Positions 12,332 through 24,500 of a stretch of 64,000 nt of DNA are shown here, piece after piece. The stretch covers positions 11,545,127-11,609,126 of the forward strand of contig CM041092.1 of assembly GCA_023079485.1 (NCBI GenBank). Direction: 5' to 3'. Position numbers and translations under genes: made by a program. This DNA is from Archilochus colubris (lineage: Eukaryota > Chordata > Aves > Apodiformes > Trochilidae). Position 1 is the first letter of the stretch; each line of letters starts with the position of its first letter. The notes below the pieces were generated by a model. It worked only from the letters and a program-made list of their open reading frames with translations. It ran no database searches and was not told where the DNA came from.

Positions 12332-15300
12332 TAACTAAAGCACTATGTTCACATTTAGATTTCATTAATTCCAAGAGAACCTTCTGTTTCTCCTGCTGGA
12401 GTTACCAAGACCTTTGCCATTAAGATAAACGGTAAAATCAGTTGTTTATTATGAGACCACTCTCTAATCCCACCAGGTTTGGGTCAAGCACCAGAAACAT
12501 CATACTTTCTTTTCTTACTGTCTCCTTCTTATTCTACCCACATTTTCATACCTGTAAGTATTCCCATGAGTGTTTCTTTGCTGTAGGCTGCACTAACCTA
12601 CCAAACCCATAATGTCTGCATAAACCTTATCTAGTGTTTAAGTGTAAATTATTTTAGCTTTATCTCACAGATTATATTGAGGATTTACAGCCTCATTCTA
12701 TCTTACCCTTGGCATCTTTAGCTAAGGCTTGTGCTTGAACTTGACCTATGAATTATCAAATTACTCATTTTGAAATATTGGCCACATATCTTACAGTCAC
12801 GGATCTGAGATAAGAAAAGTCTATTTCCGAGATCATGACAAAAAATGAGCTGAAAATGTGTTACTTTGCCACAAAGTGGAAACTCTAGGACTTCAAATGT
12901 TCATAACTCCAGTAGTTTTGTCCTTATGTTAAAGTAAACCTCATGTTTATGAACACGTCGGACATGACAGAATTATGAATACTTCCATTAAAAACTCTGC
13001 ATATTCTTGTGAGTGTCACCATGGAATTTTTCTAAGTTTTTGGTAATGTGTTCCAATTTATATTTACTACCATATTTTCTGAGAGCCTGACTGACATACA
13101 AGGACCCTATGCTGCCAAGCACAATAGAAACACGTAGGAGAAAGTCCTTCCCATCTGTTTTCTTCACTTTACCTTTCATGTTCCCTGACTTTTAGAATAT
13201 CCTGCTACCTCTTTGCTCTCTGTAGCTACCTTCACATCTCTCAAAATAAAACCATAGGCATTGCACAAACAGTTCCTAAATGAAAATCTATGGGGAGAAC
13301 AAGTTCACTTGAAGCCATCTCCCTTCTGTCCCAGTGGGCCCAGATGTGCATTAGAGAACTCAAAAGTTCCTCTGAAAGCAAAACCAGTATTTCCATGCAT
13401 GCAGCACAAAGTAACAACAACTTCAAACCTGAAAGCTGCTGTGCAGAATTATCTTTATCCACCATATGTAGTTTATTTTGTACACAGAACAGTTAAGACG
13501 TTTTTATATTAGTAAGGCCTGATTCAATACTCGTACTCCATATTCATGCCTGCTTTGTCAGACCATATTAAAGGATTTAACCTCAAAATTCCCAAATGGA
13601 AGAAGAACTACTAAATATCTCAGAGAAGAAAACTGAGAAGTGTGAGTTAGGAGAGAACAATGAAGTGAAGAGTTTGATATTCAGGAAAGGATTAACTATT
13701 CATACACGTAAAAATACAGTTTCAATAGACAAGCCAACCTCCACTAAAGACCAAAATCTGATTATGGAAGTTTTTTCTCTACTTCATAATGTCATCACTA
13801 GGATAACAATGCTATGTAAATTTAATTTCAGCAAAATGAAGTTACTAAGAATGTCTGTGCAACCATTGTAAGCTGATACCATTTTATAAAAAAGGACCAA
13901 GAAATAGATTACATTTTACAAGTAACGTCACACTTCTTCAAACTCAATATAGAACTCTCTTCACTGTATTTAAAAAAGAATTAAAAATATCACCATTCTA
14001 TTAAATTTGTTTAATGTAAATTATCATAAAGTATTTCATTCTTTATTGCTTCTTCTTGTTTATATGGAAACAGTATGAAGACTGATGACATATATTATTT
14101 CAAGGTCTCTCCTTATAACTATGAACTTAACTAATAGAAAACTTCCACTGAATGAAATCCATAGAAGTGTGAAAACTTTCAATTTTGGGTTAGGTATACA
14201 AACATTTTAACCGTTCTGTATGCTTATATTAACAGTCCCCAGGAAATGAAACACTCAAAGCACAAAACATCCATAAACACACTGGCATCACATGACAAAT
14301 TGCAGCTAATTTTAATCATGTAAACAACAAGGGTCCATGCAATGGCACACTGGAGTAATTTCCCATTTAATTTCAGTCTTATTGAATCTATAAAGGTAAT
14401 TATCATTTAAACAAGGATTCCCTAATCCTACTGCTAAAGAAAATGCAACAGATAAACCACATGTAGCTCCATGGCACGCTTCATCTTTGGACCTTTTTTC
14501 AGCAAGAAACCAGCTAACCAAGACAAACACCAGAAGTTTTACTTAGGGAAAAGGGTTTCCAAACCTACTGGGAAATGGCACATAATCACAAATGATGCAG
14601 GTAAACCTAATTCCCGAGTTTCAGTACGCACCCATCCCAGAACAGGACTTGGTTATGGATGCCACTGCTGTCTCTATTCCAGCAGCCAGCCACAGAGCAT
14701 GGAAAGCTCCCGCAGGCTCCCGAGGAAAAGCATCCTGGCAGAAGCCTCCATTCAGCCAGAGAAAGCTGGGAGGCAGGAAGGAGAAGAGCGCTCACACTAC
14801 AAAGAAGTAGTGACATGTGAGCCTTGCTAAACAGCTGAAAGTGAATGAATTTTTCAGAATAAGAGCTCAGCAAAAAATAGGAACTAGCTTTCAATTTACA
14901 CACCTTACAGAAACATCAGCTAAATCAAGGCTTTCTCCAGTGCCTCAAAGGCCATTTAAAACACAGTGTTAACACCCTTCAAAAATTTTGCCTATTCCTG
15001 TTGAGCCTGCTCAGACCCCAATTAATACTTTTCATAAACATGGCCTTGTCTGTAGTGATATTAAGACCATCACTACTCTCCTGATGAAAATTCAGCCTTA
15101 ATTTCATTAAAAAAAAACAAAGAGAAAATCCCTGTAATATCTACAGGAACATGGGCCTAGTGACAAAACCCTTACAAGCAGCACTGAAATAACAAACATA
15201 AACAATACAACAGAAGTTTGGTATGCAAAGAGATTTGTATTTCAAAATATATGCTACAATGACCAAGTAAAAATCAAAGAGACAAATACTTCTGGATTAC

Positions 15301-17554
15301 ACCTGAAGCATTATAACACAAAATCAGACTTATCCATCAGCAGACAGCTGCGCATCAGTCCCAGTTAGATCTGTCTCTGACTGTGAAGTATAGGACTATC
15401 TAAGAGCAGAATCTCCTCTCAGATTTTGACATACATCATCGACAGTGTCATACTTCTGATACATGCCAGGTCTGCATGTTGACACTTCACAAATACATTT
15501 TTATCCAGGCAGTTCCTTTACTAACTCCACTGACAGATAAATGAAACCAGGAGAGAAAATGGTGTTGTTTCTCTATATTTCTGGTAGAATAAACTTGGTG
15601 TAACAAGCATTTGTATCCCTAAGCAAGCTAAATACTGTCCTTGCAAGGTCACACCCAACCAACTTCACATCTTTGAAGTAGCAGAGCCATACTCCTCCCA
15701 GAACACCTGTGCTCCACAGAGCTGTTACCTCCCCACACTCTGCCTCCAGTGGGAACCTGCTGCGTGGGAAAGTTGGGCAGCTGTGGCTCACCACTCCATG
15801 AGACCCAGTGGCAGGGATCCACCATAACTTCCAAAGTCAACAGCACCACATTCCCTGTGACAACCATCCGGGCTCAGAAAACAGCATGAAACAGAACAGG
15901 GCCCCCCCAAAACCTACTGCTGTGCCAAGAACACACTCCAGGGTCCTTACGTACTCCTTTCGCATAAATGCAATGAGTCAAGATGCTCTATTTAGGCTAC
16001 CAAAGTTCTCCAACAAGGAAAACAACAAATCAAGACCAAAGGGGTAGATAGTATACAGTGAACTTGGAAATAAAAAAGAAAGACCTGAGCAACCTGTAGA
16101 AGTAATGAGAATAGCTGAATATATATTCTCATTAAAACAAAGAAAGCGTGAAAGGCACAAATTCAGAAACTTTGTTACTATCACATTAAAGAAACAAAGC
16201 ACAAATGTTTTCTTCTACCTCAAGAAACTTTTCCAGTATCTCAGAATCTTTTCACATCTTTCATCTTTCATTTTCAACTTCATAGAAAATGAAAAAATAA
16301 AAATACAGACTTAGTTCTACAAGCGCGTCTTCAAGATCAGCTTTATTTCCTTCATACTATGAGCAGAGACATTGTCTTCACTGTACAAAACAACTTACTT
16401 TAATTTTAAGATAATTAACAAGACTATTATGCAGCAGTCTAGACAGACTTCTTGAGAGGAGACTGGCTGCACAGCCACCACGGACTCATTTGGAGAATGT
16501 ATTTTCAGCCCAATAGGTTTTATTCCCCCAATGTCTCTTCAGTTTTAGGAAAAGCAATTCCAATTTTGAGACACAAGCCTTCTCAGCTACAACTTTTCTC
16601 CCTGCCTGACTTCACTTTCCCCTCTTTCCTTCCCCACAAATGAGCTATTAATTCCTAAATAAATGGAATGAGTAGCACTTAACATGGGGAGCCACAAGGA
16701 TAGGTAGGCTCCTATCTCCTGTTTCAAGGCCTGTTTAAACAGGAATTAAAATACTAAATGCTCCTGTGGTTTTAGGCCCAGAAGCTCAGCTCTGCAAACA
16801 GAGGTATTTGACCTCACCAGAGCAGTCCCCAGTGTGACTGCAAAAAAACTGCACAGGCCCTGGAGAAGTTCTCCAGAGATAAATGTCGTTTTCAGAAGTT
16901 TGCTACCCAGATGCAATGACTTGAACGCCAATTAGGGAACTGCTCCTCATGCTGAAACTCCAGAGCCCAACTTCTGGTTTATGTCGCTGCTTGTACATCT
17001 CCTTCCTTAGCACAACTAAAACCAAACCACTGAATTCATGTCCAGTCTGCTGGTAAAAATTAGGTATTTCTTTTAAGACAGTGTAGCTGCCCTGAGCACT
17101 GACATTACTTCATCCCAACATCAACAGAGGTGTTGGTTTCACAGCTCATTACCACCAGACAGGACTCTCTCCAGGTCAAACATCCACACGGCAATGCCAG
17201 CAGGAAGCACATAGCTCAGACCCGTGCGAGGCCGCAATTCCTCTCAGCCTTTAAGAACAGCTTAAGCACCTTCCTTGAGAACACCCTTTGACGTGTCTTT
17301 GTGCGTGGACTGAAAACAGCACTCACGGTGCCTCTGAAGTTTTAGTCAATCCCTTTAAAAGCGAGGCCACCAGCCCCAAAGGCAACGGGCAGCCCCGGGC
17401 TGGCGGACCGACCTTAGGCCCACCTCGTCGCCCCTCACCGCGGCCTCGGGGGGACACGACCACGGTGTCCCCCGCCTGGCCCGGGGCAAGCCGTAGAAGC
17501 GGGTCGGGTGGGGGGTCCCGCCCCGCCGGCCCAGCCGCCCCCGGCCCCGCTCAC

Positions 17555-17906
17555 CCTTCTTGTCCATGAGCCACATGAAGAAGAAGCAGGGCGCGAAGCC
17601 GATGGGCCCCCAGAAGACGAGCAGGGCGATGTCCCAGCCGCTGAAGCCGAAGGCCAGGCGGGCCGAGTTCTGGATGGGGCCCCAGCTGTTCCATACCAAG
17701 CCCTGGGCGAAGCCCAGCAGCGAGAAGAGCAGCAGCACCAGCCACCGCCGCCCGTAGACGCGGCCAGCCAAGGGCGCCAGCCGCCCCACCGGTCCCGCCG
17801 CCGGCTCCGCCGGGCCCCCCGCCTGCGGCCGCCGCCGTTGCTGCTGCTGTGGCGGTGGCGGCAGGAGGGGCTGCCGCTCCTCCGCGGTGCTCCAGCCTAA
17901 GCCCAT
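17555..17906 (-). CDS. SLC49A4: SLC49A4 (DIRC2) coding exon 1, N-terminal 118 codons
   Basis: First coding exon of a lysosomal-membrane major-facilitator transporter of the SLC49 family. Human DIRC2 is reported to sit in lysosomes and to be cleaved by cathepsin L; a proton-coupled pyridoxine export role has been proposed. The frame runs from the ATG at 17906 and ends one base into codon 118, before donor GTGAGC. Residues 9-15 read EERQPLL, an acidic dileucine sorting signal with Leu14/Leu15 placed as in the human protein. A Pro/Gln/Arg/Ala-rich spacer (about 16-46) follows, then VYGRRW (50-55), helix 1 (about 55-75, containing [16 protein letters not shown] after its core) and helix 2 (about 92-114), ending in Asp-Lys-Lys-Gly. 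The remaining helices must lie left of the window. Start choice: +4 is G and the MG-W-EERQPLL beginning matches the family. Low-complexity sequence in the spacer could hide small assembly errors. Confidence 0.95.
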
Positions 17907-18007
17907 CTGCGGGGGCGCTGACCGGGGCCCGCCGGGGAGGGGATCGGGGGAGCGGACACCCGCACTTCAACCCCCGAACGCGGCGCCGCTGCCCCGGCCC
18001 GGCACAG

Positions 18008-18019
18008 CCGCATGCGCGG
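18008..18019. promoter_or_regulatory. NRF1-like site (imperfect)
   Basis: CCGCATGCGCGG is centred on the palindromic CGCATGCG that forms the core of the NRF1 consensus. One flank departs from the best consensus. It lies between the two divergent starts, a usual place for NRF1 in bidirectional promoters. Occupancy is inferred, not shown. Confidence 0.4.
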
Positions 18020-18155
18020 TCGGGGAGGGCCGGCGGCCGCCTCCTTCCTCCGCCGGCGAAGGGAGGAGGGAAGCGGTGCCGGGGAGGAAAGCCGGGTCCG
18101 TCGCCCGCGGGAAGAGAACCGTGCCGTCGGACAGCTGCGGCCTGCGGGGGCGTGC

Positions 18156-18164
18156 GGGGCGGGG
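18156..18164. promoter_or_regulatory. GC box (Sp1-type)
   Basis: GGGGCGGGG is a perfect GC-box core about 300 bases upstream of the HSPBAP1 ATG and about 250 bases upstream of the SLC49A4 ATG. Confidence 0.5.
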
Positions 18165-18465
18165 AAGCCCCCGGGTCCTGCGGGACTTGACGGGGAGAAG
18201 GAACTCGGATCCCAGGGCAGGAGCGGGGCGGCCCGCGGGAATCTCCGCTGTGGGGGGGCCAGAGGCTGCTCGGGTGCCACTGGAGGGGACAAGGGGAGAA
18301 CCCCTGCCCTGAGGGCCGCTGCCACAGCCGGCCGTCACACCGCCACCACGGCTCCGCCCCGTGCGGCAGGGAGCAGCAGGCCGGGCTGCTTCCCGGGGCC
18401 GGACTCCCCCTTCCGTTAGCGAGGGCGGTGCCGAGGGGAGCCCGCCAGAACCGCCCCGGAGGAGC

Positions 18466-18502
18466 ATGGCCGGGGTGGGGAGCTGCCATCCTCCCGAGCC
18501 GG
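18466..18502 (+). CDS. HSPBAP1: HSPBAP1 coding exon 1 (residues 1-12 plus 1 nt)
   Basis: The ATG at 18466 has A at -3 and G at +4, a strong context. It reads [12 protein letters not shown] and then one G before donor GTAGGT at 18503. The G joins GT at 28771 to make a Gly codon and continues GEDVKPF, in frame with exon 2. This short exon was found by requiring a donor in the matching phase inside the CpG island. The N-terminus is about 9 residues shorter than my recollection of the human protein and poorly conserved. Confidence 0.88.
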
Positions 18503-21500
18503 GTAGGTGCCCGTTGCCTCTCCGCGCCCACTCCGAGCCGGGCCTGCCGCGCTGCGGCCTAGCGGGGCCCGGGCTGCGCGCCTGGGCTGCAGGGAACGTG
18601 CGAGCGAAGGGCCGGGTGGAGCGGGGCCGCCGTGTCTCTCCTTCAGCTCCTCCTCCTCCGGAGCGTCCCGCTCGGGGCTGGGCCTGGGTCTGTCACTGTC
18701 ACCACTGCGGGCGCAGAGCTGTGCTGGCCCTCCGCGTGTGCGGGGCCCGCATGCAGGGAGTACCGCAGCGGAGAACTCCGGGGCAGCTGCCCCTTCAACG
18801 TGAGGAGGGAATTCCGACACAAATCAGCAAGTAGGGGGGAAAATAGTGGGATCCAGTTACAGCCTGCCCTTAAATCCATTTTTAAAGAAGGTTTGGAATA
18901 TACCATTATGTGTTGCACTGCAGAAACACGTAGTATTTGAATAGCTTAAAGTATATATTCCATTAGGTTCTGTGGGTGTTTGTAAGTCTGCCATCTGCAC
19001 TTGTCATAAAATAATGGCCTCGTATGCAGCACAATGCTTCATCTTAACTGAAAAAAACGAGGTATTTTAAGTTTGGCTTGCTTAGACATCCTGTAAAGTC
19101 TGGAAGCTGGCTTGATAAGTGCATTTGCGATTAATGGGGGAGATCTGAACAGTGTGGCCCACACAGGTTGGTTTGAGATCCAGTGTCAGTGCTGTAACTC
19201 TACTGATGTGTCTGAATTTCACATGAGGTGCCCATCCCAATGGTTTTTGCACCCAAAACTGCACACTCCCATCAGATTCTTCCTAAACAGTACAGAGTCT
19301 GGTTTGTTTAGCCCACACAGCTCTGTTTGCCAGACTGAGGTTCAAATTAAAAGTTGCCCAGAAGGTGCAAAGAGGTGGCCTATGCCAACTGAAATCAGCA
19401 GGACTGTGATCAAACATAAAGAAGTTGAGGAAATTCCTCAGAAAGAATAACATTAACGCACAATTAAATTATGGGGGGAGATACGGATAGTAACAAATTA
19501 ACATTTGAGCTTGCTGTGTACAACAGTAGTGGCAGAAATAAAATGCAGTAAAAATATTGGACAAGAATCAGATGTGATTGTGACCAGTGCGTACTCCAGT
19601 AATGCACTGGGGCTCCAAGATTAATTCCCTGTTTTACTATGTCTTTTCCATACATTACCACCTCAGCACAGTTTAGCTCATGCCAGAATGTTCTTTCAAT
19701 TTACAATGGCTGTGGTACAACTGTAATATAATTGATTCAGTGGCATTGTGCCAAAGACAAAGTGCTGCCATTTGCAGCAGTAAACAAAGTGAAAAAATAA
19801 TTCTATCTTCTAACATTTTTCAATTAGCTGTAATGATTGGGGGGGTTTCTTGGTTGTTCCAATGGCAGGAAACCCATTGAGAAAAATGGCAAGTGAGGCT
19901 TTGCTGTGTCCTTTAACTGCAAAACTTGCCTATTACTATGTGCCCAGTAGAATGAAAACTTGAATATAAGCAGAATAACTCTTTGATAACTTGCACAAGC
20001 CACTTCATCTTATGATGGGTTTAAAGATATTTTTACTTGTGTGAGTCAGCAGGAAAGAAATTCCTGAGAAACGTCAAAAGAAAAGCTGTCAACATGGGCC
20101 CAGAAAAACTAAGGTTATTTACTGTTGACTTAATCATGATTTAAATACTTTATTTTAATTGCTTGGTTTGAAATTGCTCCATCTTTTCATAGCTTCACAA
20201 CCCATATGCACATCTTTCAGTCATGGCCTGACCTTTTCTATTCCAGCTATTTAATTAACACAGTGTAATATTCTATGTGAATTATTCTTGTTTGCAGGAT
20301 ATGGTACCATTTAAATTTGTTAACGTAAAGGAGCAGTGCATTGTTGATAAACTGTTGGAAACCAAATTAGCTTTATCTTGCAGCTAGCTGATTGCATTAT
20401 TTCACTCCTGGGTATAATACTTCTCTAAATATGCTAATTTCACTCTTTTCTCTGTGTGGTGACATTTTTACTGTTCTCATTACTGACATTTGTAATATTT
20501 GGGGTGGGGAAATCTTTTCTTGCTTTAACCTCATTATAATGTAGCTAAAGAGATTTGAATGTTATCAGATGAAGCACACATATATTCAGGCAAGTGGAAA
20601 GGTTATATTGTCTCCTGGCTCAGAACCTTCATGCCTATAGCAGGGCTTGCATGGACTTCACTGCACTTAGATCCAAATTGTGATGCAGAAGCCCATCCAG
20701 TTACCAATTGCCCAATGACAATAGTGTATCTATTGGTAAGTGCCTCCATTTTAAACCTAAAAGCTCTCAAGGTGGCTGCATCTCCATATTTTTCTGTATC
20801 AGCCTGTTTTTCCAGCCCAAAACCTTCTTAGGAAGGAGTTGGTGGCCTCAAGCTTTGCTAGACTGGTGGTGATGGATAAAAATGATATGGCTGAAGCTGT
20901 TACTGCTGCTGAATGCTCATCCCATCCCTGAGGCAGGCCTTGCTGATCCACTTAGGAGGTGGCACCTAGACTGTGCTGATTTAAGCCTGGCTTTTTAAGA
21001 TAATACGAAGGCTTTGATGGGTTTCTTACAACCTTGAGGTATCTGAAGTGTCTTATTTCAGCTTAAACACACCTATAATGTAATGGTTGAGCTGAACAGT
21101 CCAGGACAGTATCCCCCACTCATGGTACAATCCCCAGTTCCTAGCACATCAGGAAATGCCATTTGCTCTCTCCTGTCAAGAGATTTTTGACAGACCTGCT
21201 CTCCATGTGACTTTCTTCAGAGATTTAATGAACTTCATCATGCCCTTGTTTCTTACCCCTCACTCCCAACAACTCCTAACATCATCTGTACACTCTTGCA
21301 CTTGCTTGTGTCACCTCATAGCTTGCAATCTGACAAGCAGCAATTGAGCCCATACCTGATGAAGGCTACAAGCATTTGGGCAAAAATGGGCAGGACCCAA
21401 AATTCCTTCAAAGATTCAACAGTAGCATTTAGCTAATTCTGAATATTCCTTCCAGCATCTAAAAAAAGGACTATTTTCCAGGTACTTCCCTCAACTTGTA

Positions 21501-24500
21501 GACTTCAGCTGGAGTTGTGACAATGTTGTTTCAGAGCTGGGATAAACAGCACTAGTGTAGCAGGGAGCTGTAATGGTTCTCTTTACACTCCCAGTCTTGA
21601 ACAACATCTTTGAAGGTGAGCTTGTGAGGTGCAAGCAGATCTCATTCTTCCCTTGTGAAGTTTTGACATCCTTTCCTTTTAATGAGTCAGGAAGAAAAGT
21701 TCTTTTTTATTGAATGGTAGATAAACTTACTGTTCTAGTCCCATACAATGGTACTGACCTTGTATTTCATGAGGAAGACAGGTATAGAGTGCATCCTTTT
21801 TATTTTTTCTAGCTTCAACAAAAAAATACAAGCACATCTTCAGCTTAGGAAAGCTGAACAGTTTTGTTCTAACGTGTAATATATATGTTCAGTAATAGTA
21901 CTGGTATTAATGAAATGTTAAATGTTGAAAACTGAATTAGAAGAGCTTGGTAGTTGACATTTTGGTGAGCTGTATTAGATCAAATGTATCCCTAGGCTCT
22001 ACATTAGGGTCAAGCAAGATTTTATGTTATTTGTATGAGCTCCAAGATTCAAAACATACACTGCTAACAGTTTTTTTCACAGGAAATTTCATGTTGCAAC
22101 ATGAGAACCTTTTTAAAGAGAAATAGAAACTTGAAACAAAGGTTAAGCTCACTGCTGCTTGTTTTATCCATGAACTGAGTAATGTAAATAGACAGAATAG
22201 CCACATTTCTTGTTTAATATTCCTACAATAATGGCAGTCCCTGAAACTCAGACCTTGTGCATGTTGGTATTGTGCATTTCATAAACTGATTTCCAATTTC
22301 TAACTAATTTCTCAAAAATTTCATTTTTGAGATTCAAATGGTGGGTATCCCTGGTTTCATTCAGTTGAATAATTTATTCAATTAAAAAAAACTTTGTATA
22401 TTCTTTTAAAATATAATTTAATTCTGACAATTATACCTCTATTTGTCTCAGTCATTAATCATAATTTGTATCTGATGTAGTGTAATAGTGAAAAAAGTCA
22501 TGTATACTCCTAGCATAACCTCTTCATGAATCAAATTCAAAAGGCTTAGTGGTATTATTGACTATTACTGTGGGTTATGGGAAAAAAAAACATTTTTAGA
22601 ATACTGCTGACTACTATTGACTACTTACTACAATAGGTTGTGGGGAAATTGCAAATGAGAACATTTAGATTCTTTTGTTGCTGTCGTTTTGAAGTTCCTG
22701 TGAATCGTTTGCAGGACAAGTAATAAATTGTTGGAGTGAATTTTTTACAGTGTATTCATCAATTTAAGTGTAGTGCATTCATGTGTACTACTAAAAAGGA
22801 AAAGAAATTGGAATAAGCTTTACCTACAACATGAGAAAATTATTTTTTCTCAAAAATATGGATGATAGTTTCCTGGTGTGCCACTTCTATTACTTTCAGT
22901 CATGATATTGTTGTAGTATTAAGCTTTATATTAAACTTCACATTTATTAGGAAATGTTGTGAGAAATGTGTGTCGGTGCAGGTGAAGTATTGGGAAGAAA
23001 TATCTTTGCTACTGTATTTCCTCAGCAGCAGGTGAGTGTAATCTGCAGACCAAGCAGTCAGAAAGGTGGAACTGTAGCAGCCTAGTTTAAGGAGTAGCAG
23101 TCTGTCCTGCTTTAAGGTTTTGGTCACACACCATTACCTTCCTCTCCAAATATTAAGTGCTATTTATCCAACAAGTGCTGCAACTTCATCGTGTTTCACT
23201 TCACTTTCAGCAATTTTGCCAATAAGAACTACACAAAGTTCATTGGAAGTACATCTACTCTGACTTCTCTCAGTTGTACATATCCCAGTTTTCCTGAGCC
23301 TGGGAGGGGGGAGTAGCAGAGGGTACTGCAGGTGGCAGAAGATGCAGGCAGGGGCTGTAAGGACAAGGAGGGGAAGAGGAGCAGAGGTCAATCAGCATCC
23401 AGTTAGCTGAACACCAACATAGCTGCTTTATAAGAGTGCTGGGTGAGAGTGGAAGAGACAAGAGGCAAAAGCTGGACAGTGTTCAGGAAGAGCTTTCTAG
23501 GAAGAGCCCAAGGGGATTTAGGAAGGCATTTAATAAATATATGTTTGAGTTTATACGCTGTCATTTAGAGCAGTGGTGGGATGTGCCTCCCAGTGCTGCA
23601 TTCTGGGCTCAGCATCCTACTCCACCCCTAAGAAGACTGGTAGCTATTTCCTTTTCATTATTGGAAGAACAGTTTGAGGTTTGAGGGTATTGCCCACACT
23701 GTCATCTTACTTCATGCCTCGAGTTACTCAGATTTACTGTAGGAACAACTGTAAGATGCTCAGCTCTGCTGCAGCAGTACTGGAAAGTGAATGCAAATAA
23801 AAATTCCTGCTTTGGCCTCTTTTTTTCTTTTCTTTTATTCCCCTCCCTCCACAGTAGCAGACATGGAGGGCTGGGAAGGGTTGTCATGACTTGAAGCTAC
23901 CAGAGTAAGCTTTAGGTGCTGGTCTTTGAGATGCCTTTGACTGGTCTATCCTGAAAGACTACATGCAACTACTAACTATCTCCTTCAATAGCCAAAATAT
24001 TTCTGCAAATCTAGGTTAAATACCCCCTGGTGATGATGCAACTGCAGAATGGATATGCCCCAGGTCAAAAATAATAGTAACAGCAATACCTGGTCAGGAA
24101 GTAGTACGTAAATGTTTATGCACTCTATCCTTAAAAACTACCCATGTATATTTAATTGCATTCTGTTTGCTCAGAGTAGGCTGATTACAGTGCCTAAGAT
24201 TGTAATCACATGAAGATTATTTAAAGGTGGCTTTTAATTTACAGAGTTAATGTACTGTGGAATCATTAAGTCTGACCTCCAAACTAAATCACTTCTCTTC
24301 GGTTTGGGGAATTTCCCCATTCTCCCCCATACCTTCTCTTTTCCCACTCCTGCTTATTTGATAGTTAAGGTTTTGGAGGTTGGTTGATTTTTTTTTTTTT
24401 TTTTTTAAGTGACCTGACTGGTCTGTATTAATATTTTCAAAATGACATTTCTTTCTTTTAACTTTTTGTACATTTTCATTTTTAAAAGAAATAAGGGTGA

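Larger units (their letters stand above)
1..17554 (-). other. SLC49A4: SLC49A4 intron 1 (5' portion, runs off the window)
   Basis: This AT-rich, CpG-poor DNA lies downstream of the minus-strand exon 1 donor (GTGAGC, first intron base 17554). I looked on the minus strand for the next transporter segment (the conserved stretch after the Asp-Lys-Lys-Gly end of exon 1, and later membrane helices) and recognised none, so the intron is probably longer than 17.5 kb. A small exon below about 50 codons could still be hidden. Contents are homopolymer tracts, an A/C-rich tract, two MIR-like relics, a CR1 scrap and an imperfect hairpin, each listed separately. The remaining open frames look like chance. 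Confidence 0.7.
17907..18465. promoter_or_regulatory. Putative bidirectional promoter and 5' leaders, SLC49A4 / HSPBAP1
   Basis: The 559 bases between the two divergent ATGs must hold both 5' leaders and, very likely, both core promoters. The interval is GC-rich with no evident TATA box, as is typical of housekeeping CpG-island promoters. A perfect GC box and an imperfect NRF1-like site lie within it. The same head-to-head order exists in mammals. Transcription start sites cannot be read from sequence alone. Confidence 0.8.
17350..18800. other. CpG island over the SLC49A4/HSPBAP1 divergent start
   Basis: GC content jumps and CpG dinucleotides become dense from about 17350 to 18800, while the flanks are AT-rich with few CpGs. 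Both first coding exons lie inside. This is the usual signature of an unmethylated vertebrate promoter island. Edges are estimated by eye. Many long open frames on both strands here come from low stop-codon density in GC-rich DNA, not from extra genes. Confidence 0.9.

Noticed and set aside
14471..14830. 119-codon plus-strand frame with basic, protein-like N-terminal part
   Set aside because: No family recognised; a second overlapping frame of similar quality is open too, which argues for chance.
17551..18531. 326-codon minus-strand open frame and several other 90-180 codon frames in the CpG island
   Set aside because: GC-rich DNA has few stop codons; the frames overlap the real first exons in other phases and have Pro/Arg/Gly/Ala composition without domains.
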